Source: Butyrivibrio fibrisolvens 16/4 (GTDB taxonomy: Bacteria; Bacillota; Clostridia; Lachnospirales; Lachnospiraceae). From it: 64,000 bases of DNA. Below, piece after piece: positions 17,368 to 25,912 of the stretch. The notes under the pieces are model-generated. The model did no database searches. It saw only the letters and a list, made by a program, of their open reading frames with translations, and had not been told where the DNA came from. Positions within the stretch are counted from its first letter, which is position 1. Every line of letters begins with the position of its first letter. Location of the stretch: assembly GCA_000209815.1 (NCBI GenBank), contig FP929036.1, forward strand, positions 2,255,627 to 2,319,626, written 5' to 3'. A program made the translations under genes and the position numbers.

Positions 17368-17392
17368 TTATGCCGGCTGCGGGACTTGAACC
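17368..17392. other. right attachment site of the tRNA-Leu island
   Basis: This 25-base identical partner of 6744-6768 covers the tRNA-Leu 3' end. Integration here leaves the tRNA gene intact because the element carried the same 3' sequence. Confidence 0.9.
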
Positions 17393-17454
17393 CGCACGAT
17401 GTTGCCATCAACAGATTTTGAGTCTGCCTCGTCTGCCAATTCCGACAAGCCGGC
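17371..17454 (-). tRNA. tRNA-Leu(CAA)
   Basis: 84 nt without CCA. Acceptor arms GCCGGCT/AGCCGGC pair fully, with discriminator A. The anticodon loop CTCAAAA gives anticodon CAA. The long variable arm (TGATGGCAACATC) is that of a class II tRNA, and the T-arm contains GGGTTCAAGTCCC. Its 3' end is the integration target of the neighbouring island. Confidence 0.96.
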
Positions 17455-17465
17455 GTCCGAAGATT

Positions 17466-17494
17466 AGTATACTAAAAGGGGATACTATTTTCAA
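17466..17494 (-). promoter_or_regulatory. tRNA-Leu promoter
   Basis: TTGAAA, 17-base spacer, TATACT on the minus strand, 11 bases from the tRNA 5' end. Confidence 0.75.
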
Positions 17495-17510
17495 CAATAA
17501 AATTTAAAAT

Positions 17511-17536
17511 ATGGACCCCTTTTTTAAGGAGTCCAT
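17511..17536 (-). terminator. terminator of the lysA transcript
   Basis: The stem ATGGACTCCTT/AAGGGGTCCAT has one mismatch or wobble and a short A loop, followed by a T-rich stretch on the minus strand. It lies 13 bases past the lysA stop. Confidence 0.65.
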
Positions 17537-17549
17537 TTGAGTTAAATTA

Positions 17550-18821
17550 TTACTTTTTGAGGATGCCATCAACAACCCCAAGACCATCGAAAGTTGCAAG
17601 ATAATCTTTGATTGTTTCTGGGCGGCGGATCAATTTGAAGCTACCGTCTTCCTTCAGAAGCACCTCTGCACTTTTGAGCTTTCCATTGTAATTGTAGCCC
17701 ATTGAATATCCGTGAGCACCAGTGTCGTGAATGAAGAGAATGTCTCCCTTATCAATCTTTGGAAGCTGTCTATCCACTGCAAACTTATCGCAGTTTTCAC
17801 ATAAAGAACCAGTTACATCATATACGTGATCCTCTGGAGCATTTTCCTTTCCAAGGACTGTTACGTGATGATAGCTGCCATAGATGGCTGGGCGCATCAA
17901 ATCAACTGCGCAGGCATCCACTCCGATGTACTCCTTATAGATATGTTTCTCGTGAATAGCTGTGGTAACAAGTCCACCGTAAGGTCCCATCATAAAACGG
18001 CCCATCTCTGTAAGAATGGCAACATCTCCAAGTCCTGCAGGAACTAGAATCTCATCAAATGCCTTGTGTACGCCTTCGCCAATTTTCAAAATATCATTTG
18101 GCTTTTGATCTGGTCTGTATGCAATTCCAACACCACCTGAAAGGTTTACAAATGATAGGCTGATTCCAGTCTTCTCCTTAAGCTCCACAATGAGTTCGAA
18201 TAAAGTTCTGGCAAGAGCTGGATAATAATCATTAGTAACTGTGTTTGAAACAAGGAACGCATGTATTCCAAACTCCTCTACGCCCTTATCGCGAAGAATT
18301 TGATAAGCCTCAAAAATCTGCTCCTTTGTCATTCCATATTTGCTATCCCCAGGATTATCCATGATGCCATTTGAAAGCTCATAAACTCCACCTGGATTGT
18401 AACGACAGCTCATCTTCTTTGGAAAATGACCTACTACCTTTTCATAAAAATCAATATGTGTGAAATCATCAAGATTAACAATTACACCTAAATCGTCAGC
18501 ATACTGATATTCGCTGGCAGGTGTATCGTTAGAAGAAAACATAATATCATCGCCCTTAAAGCCAATCTCGTTGGAAAGAGCAAGCTCTACATAGGAAGCG
18601 CAATCTACTCCGCAGCCTTCCTCCTGTAGAATTTTTAAAATGAATGGATTTGGATTTGCCTTTACTGCAAAATATTCCTTGAAGCCCTTGTTCCAGCTGA
18701 ATGCCTCATTAACCTTTCGGGCGTTTTCACGAATTCCCTTTTCATCATAAATATTGAATGGTGTAGGAATCTCCTTTGTAATCTCTTGAATCTTTTCTTT
18801 TGTAACAAATGGGGTTTTCAT
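17550..18821 (-). CDS. lysA: diaminopimelate decarboxylase
   Basis: 423 aa, fold type III PLP decarboxylase, the usual LysA length. The PLP Lys lies in EYFAVKANPNP (about residue 54), followed by GCGVDCAS. The Gly-rich phosphate-binding loop is NLSGGVGIAYRP. The second active-site region has GSLCENCDKF (catalytic Cys, then Asp) and DTGAHGYSMGYNYN near the C-terminus. LysA converts meso-diaminopimelate to lysine, the last step of lysine synthesis, and competes with peptidoglycan for diaminopimelate. The start codon overlaps the stop of the lytic transglycosylase gene (ATGA, 18818-18821), so they are coupled. Carboxynorspermidine decarboxylase is a related alternative, less likely from the motifs. 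Confidence 0.9.
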   Translation of the reverse strand: MKTPFVTKEKIQEITKEIPTPFNIYDEKGIRENARKVNEAFSWNKGFKEYFAVKANPNPFILKILQEEGCGVDCASYVELALSNEIGFKGDDIMFSSNDTPASEYQYADDLGVIVNLDDFTHIDFYEKVVGHFPKKMSCRYNPGGVYELSNGIMDNPGDSKYGMTKEQIFEAYQILRDKGVEEFGIHAFLVSNTVTNDYYPALARTLFELIVELKEKTGISLSFVNLSGGVGIAYRPDQKPNDILKIGEGVHKAFDEILVPAGLGDVAILTEMGRFMMGPYGGLVTTAIHEKHIYKEYIGVDACAVDLMRPAIYGSYHHVTVLGKENAPEDHVYDVTGSLCENCDKFAVDRQLPKIDKGDILFIHDTGAHGYSMGYNYNGKLKSAEVLLKEDGSFKLIRRPETIKDYLATFDGLGVVDGILKK

Positions 18822-19504
18822 AAATAATTAATCTCCGCTAGTGTGTGCTTAAGCACTGCATATTCCTCTGTGTCTGGTAGTTCGCGTAAAAGCTTTTTTA
18901 GGTCGTTTTCAAGCTGATTTCTAGAAGCAGTGCGTGAAATATAATTTGTATATGGAACATCTGCACCACGTTTCATAATAGCCTTAATATTTCTCACATA
19001 GCTCTGTGTCTCGCCATATGGTGGCACTCCGCCATACTGCTTTACAACACTGCTTCCAGCATTGTAAGCCGCAAGTGCCTTTTCCACACTGCCACCAAAT
19101 TCCTGCAATTTCTGAGCAATATATTTGGCTCCTGCCATAATATTCTCATAAGCATCAAAGGGATGGGCAAGGCCCAGTTCCTTGGCTGTTTCAGGCATAA
19201 TCTGCATAATGCCCATAGCCCCACTTCGACTGACAGCATCAGCATCAAAACCAGATTCCTGCTGAGCCATAGCTGTAAGCAAATCATAGCTAACGCCATA
19301 CTTCCTGCTGGCCTCGATAAAGATGTCCTTATAGGAAGTTGCAGAAGAAATGCTATCTGCTACCGTAACGGTATTTAATGCATTTGCAAAGGCTTTGCTG
19401 ATATTTGAGGCACTGGCATTGTCAGTTGATGAGTTTTGCTTGATAGCCTGCATAAACTCTTCATAAACAATTTCTGCCCCTGACGACATTACCGAAATTT
19501 TCAT
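18818..19504 (-). CDS. soluble lytic murein transglycosylase (SLT domain)
   Basis: About 228 aa from the ATG at 19504, preceded by GGGGAAAAG. A longer in-frame reading upstream would run through the promoter and tRNA-Thr on the other strand and is spurious. Residues about 75-190 are a goose-type SLT domain: YGVSYDLLTAMAQQESGFDA (catalytic Glu in QQESGF), SRSGAMGIMQIMPETAKELG, AYNAG and YVRNI. It cleaves the MurNAc-GlcNAc bond of peptidoglycan to an anhydro product. No signal peptide is visible (MKISVMSSGAEIVYEEFMQA), so it may be exported with flagellar or other machinery, or act from inside; rod-type flagellar muramidases are similar. It is coupled to lysA. Confidence 0.85.
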   Translation of the reverse strand: MKISVMSSGAEIVYEEFMQAIKQNSSTDNASASNISKAFANALNTVTVADSISSATSYKDIFIEASRKYGVSYDLLTAMAQQESGFDADAVSRSGAMGIMQIMPETAKELGLAHPFDAYENIMAGAKYIAQKLQEFGGSVEKALAAYNAGSSVVKQYGGVPPYGETQSYVRNIKAIMKRGADVPYTNYISRTASRNQLENDLKKLLRELPDTEEYAVLKHTLAEINYL

Positions 19505-19556
19505 ACTCTTTTCCCCTAATACCCCTGAATAATCCAACAAAAATAGCGCTACAGTA

Positions 19557-19585
19557 TTGACTTCACTACCTATCTTTGATATCCT
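19557..19585 (+). promoter_or_regulatory. tRNA-Thr promoter
   Basis: TTGACT, a 17-base spacer and TATCCT lie 20 bases before the tRNA-Thr 5' end. Confidence 0.65.
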
Positions 19586-19605
19586 TTTTCTTGCTGAATA
19601 AGCAA

Positions 19606-19677
19606 GCTGGTGTGGCTCAGAGGTAGAGCACTTCCTTGGTAAGGAAGGGGTCACGGGTTCAATTCCCGTCACCAGCT
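19606..19677 (+). tRNA. tRNA-Thr(GGT)
   Basis: 72 nt without CCA. Acceptor GCTGGTG/CACCAGC pairs fully with discriminator T. The anticodon stem CTTCC/GGAAG closes loop TTGGTAA, giving anticodon GGT. The T-arm is CGGGTTCAATTCCCG. A T-run follows directly. Confidence 0.96.
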
Positions 19678-19769
19678 TTTTTTAGTTCCTAAAAACATTC
19701 TAGAGGGAATTGAATCTATTCTTGAGCAAGCTCAAGAATCAGCGCTCCGCTTAATTCCCGTCACCAGCT
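19661..19769. repeat. duplicated tRNA-Thr 3' end flanking a 75-bp insert
   Basis: The last 17 bases of tRNA-Thr (AATTCCCGTCACCAGCT, 19661-19677) recur at 19753-19769, each copy followed by a T-rich stretch. The 75 bases between hold a perfect palindrome of 9-base arms ATTCTTGAG/CTCAAGAAT with a four-base centre (19718-19739). This looks like the att scar of a lost or decayed integrative element. Confidence 0.65.
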
Positions 19770-19992
19770 CTTTTTATTTGCTCTACACTTTACCATAATA
19801 AAGTAGTGATGTAAACCCTATTCATAATTGTATACAATCAAAATTTTCCTTTCAATTCAACTTCCCTAGTTTTCAGAGTTTTTTTCATATTTCAGAATGA
19901 AGCATCCCCCATTCTCATAGTAATTTACATTTGAAAAAAATCCCCACTACTCGTACTATATATAAGAAAGAGTAATAAAATAGGAGAATAAT

Positions 19993-20646
19993 ATGGCAAA
20001 GAAAAACTTTTACGCTGTAAAGGTTGGCAAGGTGCCCGGCATATATAAGACCTGGCCAGAATGTCAGGCTAACACCTCTGGCTTTCCTGGTGCTGTTTTT
20101 AAGGGCTTTGAGACTCTTGCAGAGGCTGAAGCTTTTATTGGCGGTGCTGTAAATACTGATGTAAGCGCCCCATATGCGAAGGACGAAAGCTCATCAAATG
20201 CCCCTAATGGAATCACCAATCTTCCACCTGTCTACGCCTTTACAGATGGCTCATATAATATAGCCACTGGTGTGTATGGCTTTGGAGGCTTCTTGCATTA
20301 CAGCGATACCGAAGACGATATAGAGATTCGCGGTAATGGAAATGATCCTGAGGAAGCAGTTTCCAGAAACGTGGCAGGTGAGGTACATGGAGCTGTGGCT
20401 GCAATGCACAAGGCTGTGGAACTAGGCCTAAAAGAACTGACCCTTTTCTACGACTACGAAGGCATTGAAAAATGGCCACTTCGCTACTGGAAAACAAATA
20501 AGAAGATTTCCATGTTTTATGTTGAAGAATATGACAAAATCAAGGATAAATTAAAGGTTAATTTTGTTCACGTAAAGGCTCACACAGGTATACCTGGAAA
20601 TGAGGCAGCTGACAAAATGGCAAAAGCCGAGGTCGGAATTGAATAA
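19993..20646 (+). CDS. ribonuclease H with N-terminal hybrid-binding (viroplasmin-like) domain
   Basis: 217 aa, ribosome-binding site TAGGAG. Residues 1-50 are the hybrid-binding domain shared with eukaryotic RNase H1 and caulimovirus viroplasmin (FYAVKVGKVPGIYKTWPECQ, FPGAVFKGF). Residues about 75-215 are RNase H: catalytic Asp in AFTDGSYN, Glu in AGEVHGAVAA, Asp in FYDYEGIEKW, and the last Asp in GNEAADKMAK. It degrades RNA in RNA-DNA hybrids (R-loops, primers). A promoter TTGAAA-N17-TACTAT (about 19933-19961) fits its upstream region. Stand-alone gene followed by the M42 peptidase. Confidence 0.92.
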   Translation: MAKKNFYAVKVGKVPGIYKTWPECQANTSGFPGAVFKGFETLAEAEAFIGGAVNTDVSAPYAKDESSSNAPNGITNLPPVYAFTDGSYNIATGVYGFGGFLHYSDTEDDIEIRGNGNDPEEAVSRNVAGEVHGAVAAMHKAVELGLKELTLFYDYEGIEKWPLRYWKTNKKISMFYVEEYDKIKDKLKVNFVHVKAHTGIPGNEAADKMAKAEVGIE

Positions 20647-20724
20647 AATTTAACTTTTGTGGGTTACTAAAGAAACCGGCTCACAAAACATACACAATAC
20701 TGGATTAAAATTTTGGAGGATATT

Positions 20725-21762
20725 ATGGAAACAAAGAAATATGTTGATTATATGGTTCAGCAGGCAGTTGATATTTTAGGAATCGACAGCCCAACAGGCT
20801 TTACAGCTAAGGCCGCTGCTCATCTTATGGCAGAATACGAAAAGCTCGGCTACAAGCCCGTTATGACAAACAAGGGTGGCATTCTTGTAGATTTAGGTGG
20901 TAAGAATGAGAATGACGCCATCCTTATCGAGGCGCATATGGATACACTTGGCGGTATGGTTTGCCAGATTAAGAGCAATGGACGATTGGTGCTTACACCT
21001 CTTGGCGGATTTTCACCAAACAATGGTGAGGCTGAAAACTGCCGTATCTACACTCGTGAAGGTAAGATTTACGAAGGCACATTCCAGCTCAATGATGCAT
21101 CTGTTCACGTAAATGATGATTACTCTTCTGCTACCCGTGAGTTCAAGGGTATGGAGGTCGTTATCGATGAAGAGGTTTTAAGCGCCGATGATACCAAAAA
21201 ACTTGGCATTATGATTGGTGATATTGTAGCTTTTGAACCACGCACAAGAGTCACAGAATCAGGCTACATAAAGAGCCGCTTCCTTGATGATAAGCTTTCT
21301 GTTGGTATTCTTCTTGGTCAGGCAAAGTATCTTGCTGATAACAAAATCACTCCTGAACGCAAGGTGTACCACCACATCACAGTATATGAAGAGGTGGGAC
21401 ACGGTGCCTGCGGTACAGTTCCAGAGGGAGTTACAGAGATTCTTTCTGTTGATATGGGATGTATCGGCGAAGGCCTCGATTGCAAAGAAACACAGGTAAG
21501 TATTTGTGCCAAGGATTCTGCCGGTCCTTACAACTATGATGTTGTTTCAAATCTTGTAAAGACTGCAAAAGATAATAATATTGATTTTGCCATTGATGTT
21601 TATCCACATTATGGTTCTGACGCTGATGCCGCACTAAAGGCAGGCTATGACGTTAAGCATGGTCTTATCGGCGCCGGTGTTTATGCTAGTCACGGTTACG
21701 AGCGCTCTCATAAAAAGGGCGTTGAAAATACATTTAAGTTAATTGTGAACTACGTAAAGTAG
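20725..21762 (+). CDS. M42-family metallopeptidase (glutamyl/leucyl aminopeptidase-like)
   Basis: 345 aa from the ATG at 20725, which has GGAGG five to nine bases upstream; a TTG 12 bases earlier contains that site. M42 hallmarks: first metal ligand in LIEAHMDTLGGMV (His, Asp), bridging Asp in SRFLDDKLSVG, catalytic Glu-Glu in VYEEVGHGACG, a metal Asp in ILSVDMG, and a final His in YASHGYERSH. Such enzymes form 12-subunit tetrahedral particles that trim peptides. The ABC importer operon begins 18 bases after its stop, so they may be co-transcribed. Confidence 0.9.
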   Translation: METKKYVDYMVQQAVDILGIDSPTGFTAKAAAHLMAEYEKLGYKPVMTNKGGILVDLGGKNENDAILIEAHMDTLGGMVCQIKSNGRLVLTPLGGFSPNNGEAENCRIYTREGKIYEGTFQLNDASVHVNDDYSSATREFKGMEVVIDEEVLSADDTKKLGIMIGDIVAFEPRTRVTESGYIKSRFLDDKLSVGILLGQAKYLADNKITPERKVYHHITVYEEVGHGACGTVPEGVTEILSVDMGCIGEGLDCKETQVSICAKDSAGPYNYDVVSNLVKTAKDNNIDFAIDVYPHYGSDADAALKAGYDVKHGLIGAGVYASHGYERSHKKGVENTFKLIVNYVK

Positions 21763-21780
21763 AAAAGAAAGAAGGCAAAC

Positions 21781-22848
21781 ATGAAAAAGAAAATCATTTC
21801 ACTGTTAATGGCAACAGCCTTAATGGCTGCCTGCATGGTAGGATGTGGTACGGCTGCTGAAACAGAAGGTCCTACAGCTGAGCTTGAGGCTGAAACGACT
21901 ACTGAAGAAGAGGCTCCTGCATCAGAGACTCCTGCAGAGAATGTTGATATCAACGTTGCCGCTCTAAAGGGACCTACAGCAATGGGTATGGTAAAGCTTA
22001 TGAACGATTCTGACAACGGTGAAACAGAGTCAAATCACTACAACTTTACTATTTCAGCTGCCCCTGATGAAATCACCCCATCTATCATCCAGGGAAAGGT
22101 TGATATAGCCGCAGTTCCTGCAAACCTCGCTTCTGTTTTATATAACAAAACCGAAGGTCAGGTGCAGGTGCTTGCCATCAATACTCTCGGCGTTTTATAT
22201 ATTGTAGAAAATGGTGATACTGTAAATAGTGTTGCTGACTTAAAAGGAAAGACAATCTATGCCAGCGGCAAGGGCGCTACTCCTGAGTATGCATTAAATT
22301 TTATGCTCTCTGCTAATGGTATCGATCCTGCAAAGGATGTTACTATCGAATACAAGGCTGAGCACGCTGAATGCGTAAGCGCACTTGTAAATGACGATAA
22401 TGGTGTAGCAATGCTTCCACAACCATTTGCTACTACCGCTCTTATGCAAAATGAAAATATGAGAATCGCCTTAGATATGACTAAGGAATGGGAAACCGCT
22501 GCAAAGGCAAAGGATTCCAGTGCCTCACTAGTAACCGGCGTTGTTATCGCAAGAAAAGCATTTATTGATGAGCATCCTGATGCTGTAAAACTCTTTATGA
22601 GCCAGTACGAGGATTCTATCAATTATACAAATGATAATGCTGAGGATGCTTCTGCTTTAATCGAAAAATATGATATTATAAAGGCAGCGGTAGCTCAGAA
22701 AGCCCTTCCTTTCTGCAACATCACATTTGTTGCTGGCTCTGACATGAAGGAAAAGCTTGATGGTTACTTAGCAGAACTTTTCAATCAGAACCCTGAAGCT
22801 GTGGGTGGACAGGTACCAGCAGATGAATTCTACTACATCGAAAAATAA
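21781..22848 (+). CDS. ABC transporter substrate-binding lipoprotein (NMT1/TauA-like)
   Basis: 355 aa. The lipoprotein signal peptide ends at lipobox MVGC (Cys near residue 22), followed by an acidic Thr/Glu linker. The mature part has the NMT1/SsuA fold: VAALKGPTAMGMVKLM, DEITPSIIQGKVDIAAVPAN, VADLKGKTIYASGKGATPEY and an IEYKAEHAECVSALV segment. Such proteins deliver nitrate, sulfonates, thiamine precursors or similar small molecules to the partner permease. The substrate cannot be told from sequence. The permease start lies inside its last codons. Confidence 0.88.
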   Translation: MKKKIISLLMATALMAACMVGCGTAAETEGPTAELEAETTTEEEAPASETPAENVDINVAALKGPTAMGMVKLMNDSDNGETESNHYNFTISAAPDEITPSIIQGKVDIAAVPANLASVLYNKTEGQVQVLAINTLGVLYIVENGDTVNSVADLKGKTIYASGKGATPEYALNFMLSANGIDPAKDVTIEYKAEHAECVSALVNDDNGVAMLPQPFATTALMQNENMRIALDMTKEWETAAKAKDSSASLVTGVVIARKAFIDEHPDAVKLFMSQYEDSINYTNDNAEDASALIEKYDIIKAAVAQKALPFCNITFVAGSDMKEKLDGYLAELFNQNPEAVGGQVPADEFYYIEK

Positions 22849-23587
22849 AACTAAATTAAGACTATGGGCTGTCATTTTATGGCTTATATTATGGCAGCTT
22901 CTAGCTATGTATTTAGATTCTGATATTCTTTTAGCATCTCCAATTAAGGTGATAACAAGCCTTTTGGGGATGCTGAAGGTATTCTCATTTTGGCAATCCA
23001 TTTTATTTACGTTTATACGAATTTTCATAGGTCTTTTAATCGCCAATGTGCTTGGCATTATTTTTGCTGCAATTTCCTATATTTCAACACCTTTTAGGGA
23101 ATTGATTTCGGTACCAGTTGCAGTAATCAAATCGACTCCCGTTGCATCCTTTATCATTCTAGTTTTGATTTGGATTCCATCAAGAAACCTTTCTGTATTC
23201 ATTTCATTTCTTATGGCATTTCCTGTAATCTATACCAACATTTTACAAGGTCTAACTAGTATGGATAAAAAGATGCTTGAAATGGCCCAAGTATTCAGGA
23301 TTCCATTTAAAAGAAGGTTAAGATTCATCTATGTCCCAGAAGTTATCCCTTATTATCAGGCTGCTGCAGCCCTTTCCAATGGATTGTGTTTCAAGGCTGG
23401 TATTGCAGCTGAAATCATAGGTCTTCCTCAGGGATCAATAGGCGAAAGATTATATCAGGCCAAGATTTATCTCAACACTCCAGAGCTTTTCGCCTGGACC
23501 ATTGTGATTATTATCCTTAGCATTGTTTTCAATAGGTGTTTCTTATATTTGATTAATCAGGTTATGGACAAACTGGAAGGTAAATAG
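22823..23587 (+). CDS. ABC transporter permease (SsuC/TauC-like)
   Basis: About 254 aa from the ATG at 22823, which overlaps the end of the lipoprotein gene by 26 bases. Six transmembrane helices. The EAA loop for ATPase contact reads QGLTSMDKKMLEMAQVFRIP, followed by RRLRFIYVPEVIPYYQAAAA. The conserved ends GLCFKAGIAAEIIGLPQGSI and IGERLYQAKIYLNTPELFAW are typical of the nitrate/sulfonate/taurine group. The ATPase gene follows two bases later. Confidence 0.9.
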   Translation: MNSTTSKNKTKLRLWAVILWLILWQLLAMYLDSDILLASPIKVITSLLGMLKVFSFWQSILFTFIRIFIGLLIANVLGIIFAAISYISTPFRELISVPVAVIKSTPVASFIILVLIWIPSRNLSVFISFLMAFPVIYTNILQGLTSMDKKMLEMAQVFRIPFKRRLRFIYVPEVIPYYQAAAALSNGLCFKAGIAAEIIGLPQGSIGERLYQAKIYLNTPELFAWTIVIIILSIVFNRCFLYLINQVMDKLEGK

Positions 23588-23588
23588 A

Positions 23589-24165
23589 ATGGCAATAGAA
23601 ATTAAAAATCTTACAAAAGCATATGATGGACAAGCCGTGCTGGAAAACCTTAGCCTGACATTTGATGACGGTTCATTTACCTGTATTATGGGCAAATCCG
23701 GCGTTGGCAAGACCACTCTTCTTAATATACTTATGGGATTAGAAAATGCTGATTCTGGGGTAATCTGCGGTCTAGATGATAAGAAGGTCAGTGTAGTATT
23801 TCAGGAAAACAGACTCTGTAACAATATCACTGCCCTTTTGAATATTAAAATGGTAATCCAAAAGGATTCCAGAATTACCGATGACAAAATCTCAGAATAT
23901 CTCAGACGAATTGGGCTTGGTAATGATTTAAAAAGCCTGTAAGTGAATATAGTGGTGGTATGAAACGCCGTGTAGCAATTCTTAGGGCACTTCTTGCCGA
24001 CTTTGATTTGCTAATAATGGATGAACCTCTAAAAGGGCTTGATAATGAGACAAAGGAAACCGTCATAGCACTAATCAAAGAACTTACAAAAGAAAAACGG
24101 TTATTATGACAACCCACGATGACAGCGAAGCTTCACTTCTAAAAGCAAATATTATTTCTATATAA
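23589..24165 (+). CDS. ABC transporter ATPase (two frameshifts)
   Basis: 192 aa if the A-runs at 23930-23934 and 24093-24097 each gain one base. Read that way, all motifs are present in order: Walker A in GKSGVGKTTLL (about residue 36), Q-loop VVFQENRL, signature SEYSGGMKRR, Walker B DLLIMDEPL, D-loop GLDN and the switch His in MTTHDDSEA. Without correction the protein stops at 23942 after the Q-loop and would be inactive. Third gene of the importer operon, followed by a terminator. It is somewhat shorter than SsuB/TauB, missing the usual C-terminal 30-50 residues. Confidence 0.82.
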
Positions 24166-24168
24166 AAT

Positions 24169-24199
24169 AAAAGCGACCGGAATTTTCCAGTCGCTTTTT
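24169..24199. terminator. bidirectional terminator between importer operon and uppP
   Basis: AAGCGACCGG/CCAGTCGCTTT forms a stem with one mismatch or wobble and a six-base loop, with T-runs on both strands. It serves the convergent ABC operon and uppP. Confidence 0.85.
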
Positions 24200-24211
24200 C
24201 CACATTTCTTA

Positions 24212-25066
24212 TTAAATTAATCCTACAAATCCACAAATAAGAACAATGATTCCAAGAACGATTCTGTACCATCCAAACACCTTGAAATCGTGCTTCTTAA
24301 TGTAATCCATAAGGAACTTGATTACAAACATTGATACAACAAATGCTACAACCATTCCTACAAGAAGAATAACTGCCTCCATTGCTGTGAAGCTAAGACC
24401 AAACTTTGCAATCTTAAGAAGGCTGGCACCAAGCATTACAGGAATAGCAAGGTAGAATGTATACTCTGCTGCAACTGTACGAGCAACACCAATAATAAGC
24501 GCACCAACAATTGTTGCACCTGAACGTGATGTACCAGGGAAAATTGCTGCAATAAGCTGGAACATACCAATTAAAAATGCAGTAGTATATGTGATATCTG
24601 CTACTGAATTAATCTTTGAATTCTTTCCAGTGTGCATTGTCTCAACAACGATAAATGCAACACCAAACACGATAAGTGCAAGTGCAACACAAGTAGGATT
24701 ATAGAAAAGCTCCTCAAACAAATCATCCCAAAGAACACCTACGATAGCTGCTGGCACACAAGAAACTAAAATGTGGAACCAAAGAACAAAGATATCTGTC
24801 TTAATCCAGGCACCAATTCCTGACTGACTAAGAGGAGCCTTATTGTCCTTCTTTCCAAATGGCCAAATCTTGTTCCAGAAAATAAGCACTACGGCAAGAA
24901 TAGCACCAAGCTGAATTACTACCTGGAACATACTGTAAAACTCCTCTGAAACATCAAGCTTTACAATCTCATCCAAAAGAATCATATGGCCTGTACTACT
25001 AATTGGGAGCCACTCTGTAATTCCCTCAACAATACCAAAAAGTATGGCTTTTAAAATTTCTAACAT
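24212..25066 (-). CDS. uppP: undecaprenyl-diphosphatase
   Basis: 284 aa, about eight membrane helices, ribosome-binding site AGGAGG. It has the two BacA/UppP signatures: GIVEGITEWLPISSTGHMIL near the N-terminus (catalytic Glu-rich segment) and FPGTSRSGATIVGALIIG (about residues 170-190). The enzyme removes a phosphate from undecaprenyl pyrophosphate on the outer membrane face to recycle the lipid carrier for peptidoglycan. It is associated with bacitracin resistance when abundant. Single gene between the terminator at 24169 and the one at 25080. Confidence 0.95.
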   Translation of the reverse strand: MLEILKAILFGIVEGITEWLPISSTGHMILLDEIVKLDVSEEFYSMFQVVIQLGAILAVVLIFWNKIWPFGKKDNKAPLSQSGIGAWIKTDIFVLWFHILVSCVPAAIVGVLWDDLFEELFYNPTCVALALIVFGVAFIVVETMHTGKNSKINSVADITYTTAFLIGMFQLIAAIFPGTSRSGATIVGALIIGVARTVAAEYTFYLAIPVMLGASLLKIAKFGLSFTAMEAVILLVGMVVAFVVSMFVIKFLMDYIKKHDFKVFGWYRIVLGIIVLICGFVGLI

Positions 25067-25079
25067 ATTCTTCCTCCTA

Positions 25080-25110
25080 AAAAAGCTGTCGGAACGAATC
25101 CGACAGCCTT
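25080..25110 (-). terminator. terminator after the alarmone synthetase gene
   Basis: Perfect GCTGTCGGA/TCCGACAGC stem with a five-base loop and a T-run on the minus strand, seven bases past the stop codon. Confidence 0.9.
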
Positions 25111-25117
25111 AATCATA

Positions 25118-25828
25118 CTATAATGTGTTGCCTTCCACAACCTTTTCCTGCCACCCATTAGTGTGGCGCATCTCACGCTCTCGCTCTGCTTCCTCTAAAA
25201 GCTTTGTCTGCATAATAGCGTTGTTAAGCTGAAGCATCTTCGTATCCATCATAGATACGATTTCAGAACACTCACGTAAATCTCGGCTAATGTAATCTGG
25301 TGCATTGCCCTCAAATTTGTAATAAATCTTGTGTTCCAAGCTAGCCCAGAAATCCATTCCGATTGTACGAATCTGAATCTCCACCTTTGTGTCTACTGTC
25401 TTGTCTGACAGGTAGATAGGAATAGTTACCAGCATATGATAACTCTTATAACCCGATTCCTTAGGATTTTTAATATAATCCTTTATGGAAACAACAGTAA
25501 CATCTGTCTGGCGTCCAATCATCTCCGCAATCTGATAGATATCGGAAGTGAAGGAACAAACAATACGTACACCAGCAATATCATTGCAGTGCTCAATCAT
25601 GCTAGGGATTGAAACCTCGTAGCCGTTTTTCTTGAGCTTTTTAACAATACTCTCTGGCGTCTTGACTCTTGTTTTAATGTACTCAATTGGATTATATTGA
25701 TGTACCTGTTGAAACTCATCATTAAGAATCTCAACCTTGGTACGAAACTTTTTTATAGCTGATTCATACAACAGCATGACCGTATTCCACGAATTCACGC
25801 CATCATCTGGAAACATACTCAAATCCAA
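25118..25828 (-). CDS. small alarmone synthetase (RelA/SpoT synthetase domain)
   Basis: 236 aa, with only the synthetase domain. Key pieces: IEYIKTRVKTPESIVKKLKK, the IAGVRIVCSF strand-loop, the substrate loop NPKESGYKSYHMLVTIP (Tyr stacks on GTP in known structures), and VEIQIRTIGMDFWASLEHKI with the catalytic Glu. It makes ppGpp or pppGpp from ATP and GDP/GTP, like YjbM/YwaC of Bacillus. A TTG start at 25828, nine bases after GGAGGTGA, fits better than the ATG 12 bases in. No hydrolase, TGS or ACT domain, so control is probably transcriptional. Confidence 0.92.
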   Translation of the reverse strand: MDLSMFPDDGVNSWNTVMLLYESAIKKFRTKVEILNDEFQQVHQYNPIEYIKTRVKTPESIVKKLKKNGYEVSIPSMIEHCNDIAGVRIVCSFTSDIYQIAEMIGRQTDVTVVSIKDYIKNPKESGYKSYHMLVTIPIYLSDKTVDTKVEIQIRTIGMDFWASLEHKIYYKFEGNAPDYISRDLRECSEIVSMMDTKMLQLNNAIMQTKLLEEAEREREMRHTNGWQEKVVEGNTL

Positions 25829-25912
25829 AATGAATCACCTCCCCGTATTTCTTATTCGTACATATTATACCATATAATCCTCAAACTTTTTATTAAGTCT
25901 TTCTTAAATATT

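Noticed and set aside
17550-18821. Carboxynorspermidine decarboxylase
   Set aside because: The length and the motifs around the PLP Lys and the GSLCENCD segment agree better with diaminopimelate decarboxylase, and no spermidine synthesis genes are adjacent.
19505-19672. N-terminal extension of the lytic transglycosylase (beginning MTGIEPVTP)
   Set aside because: It is translated through the antisense of tRNA-Thr and its promoter. The ATG at 19504 has its own ribosome-binding site.
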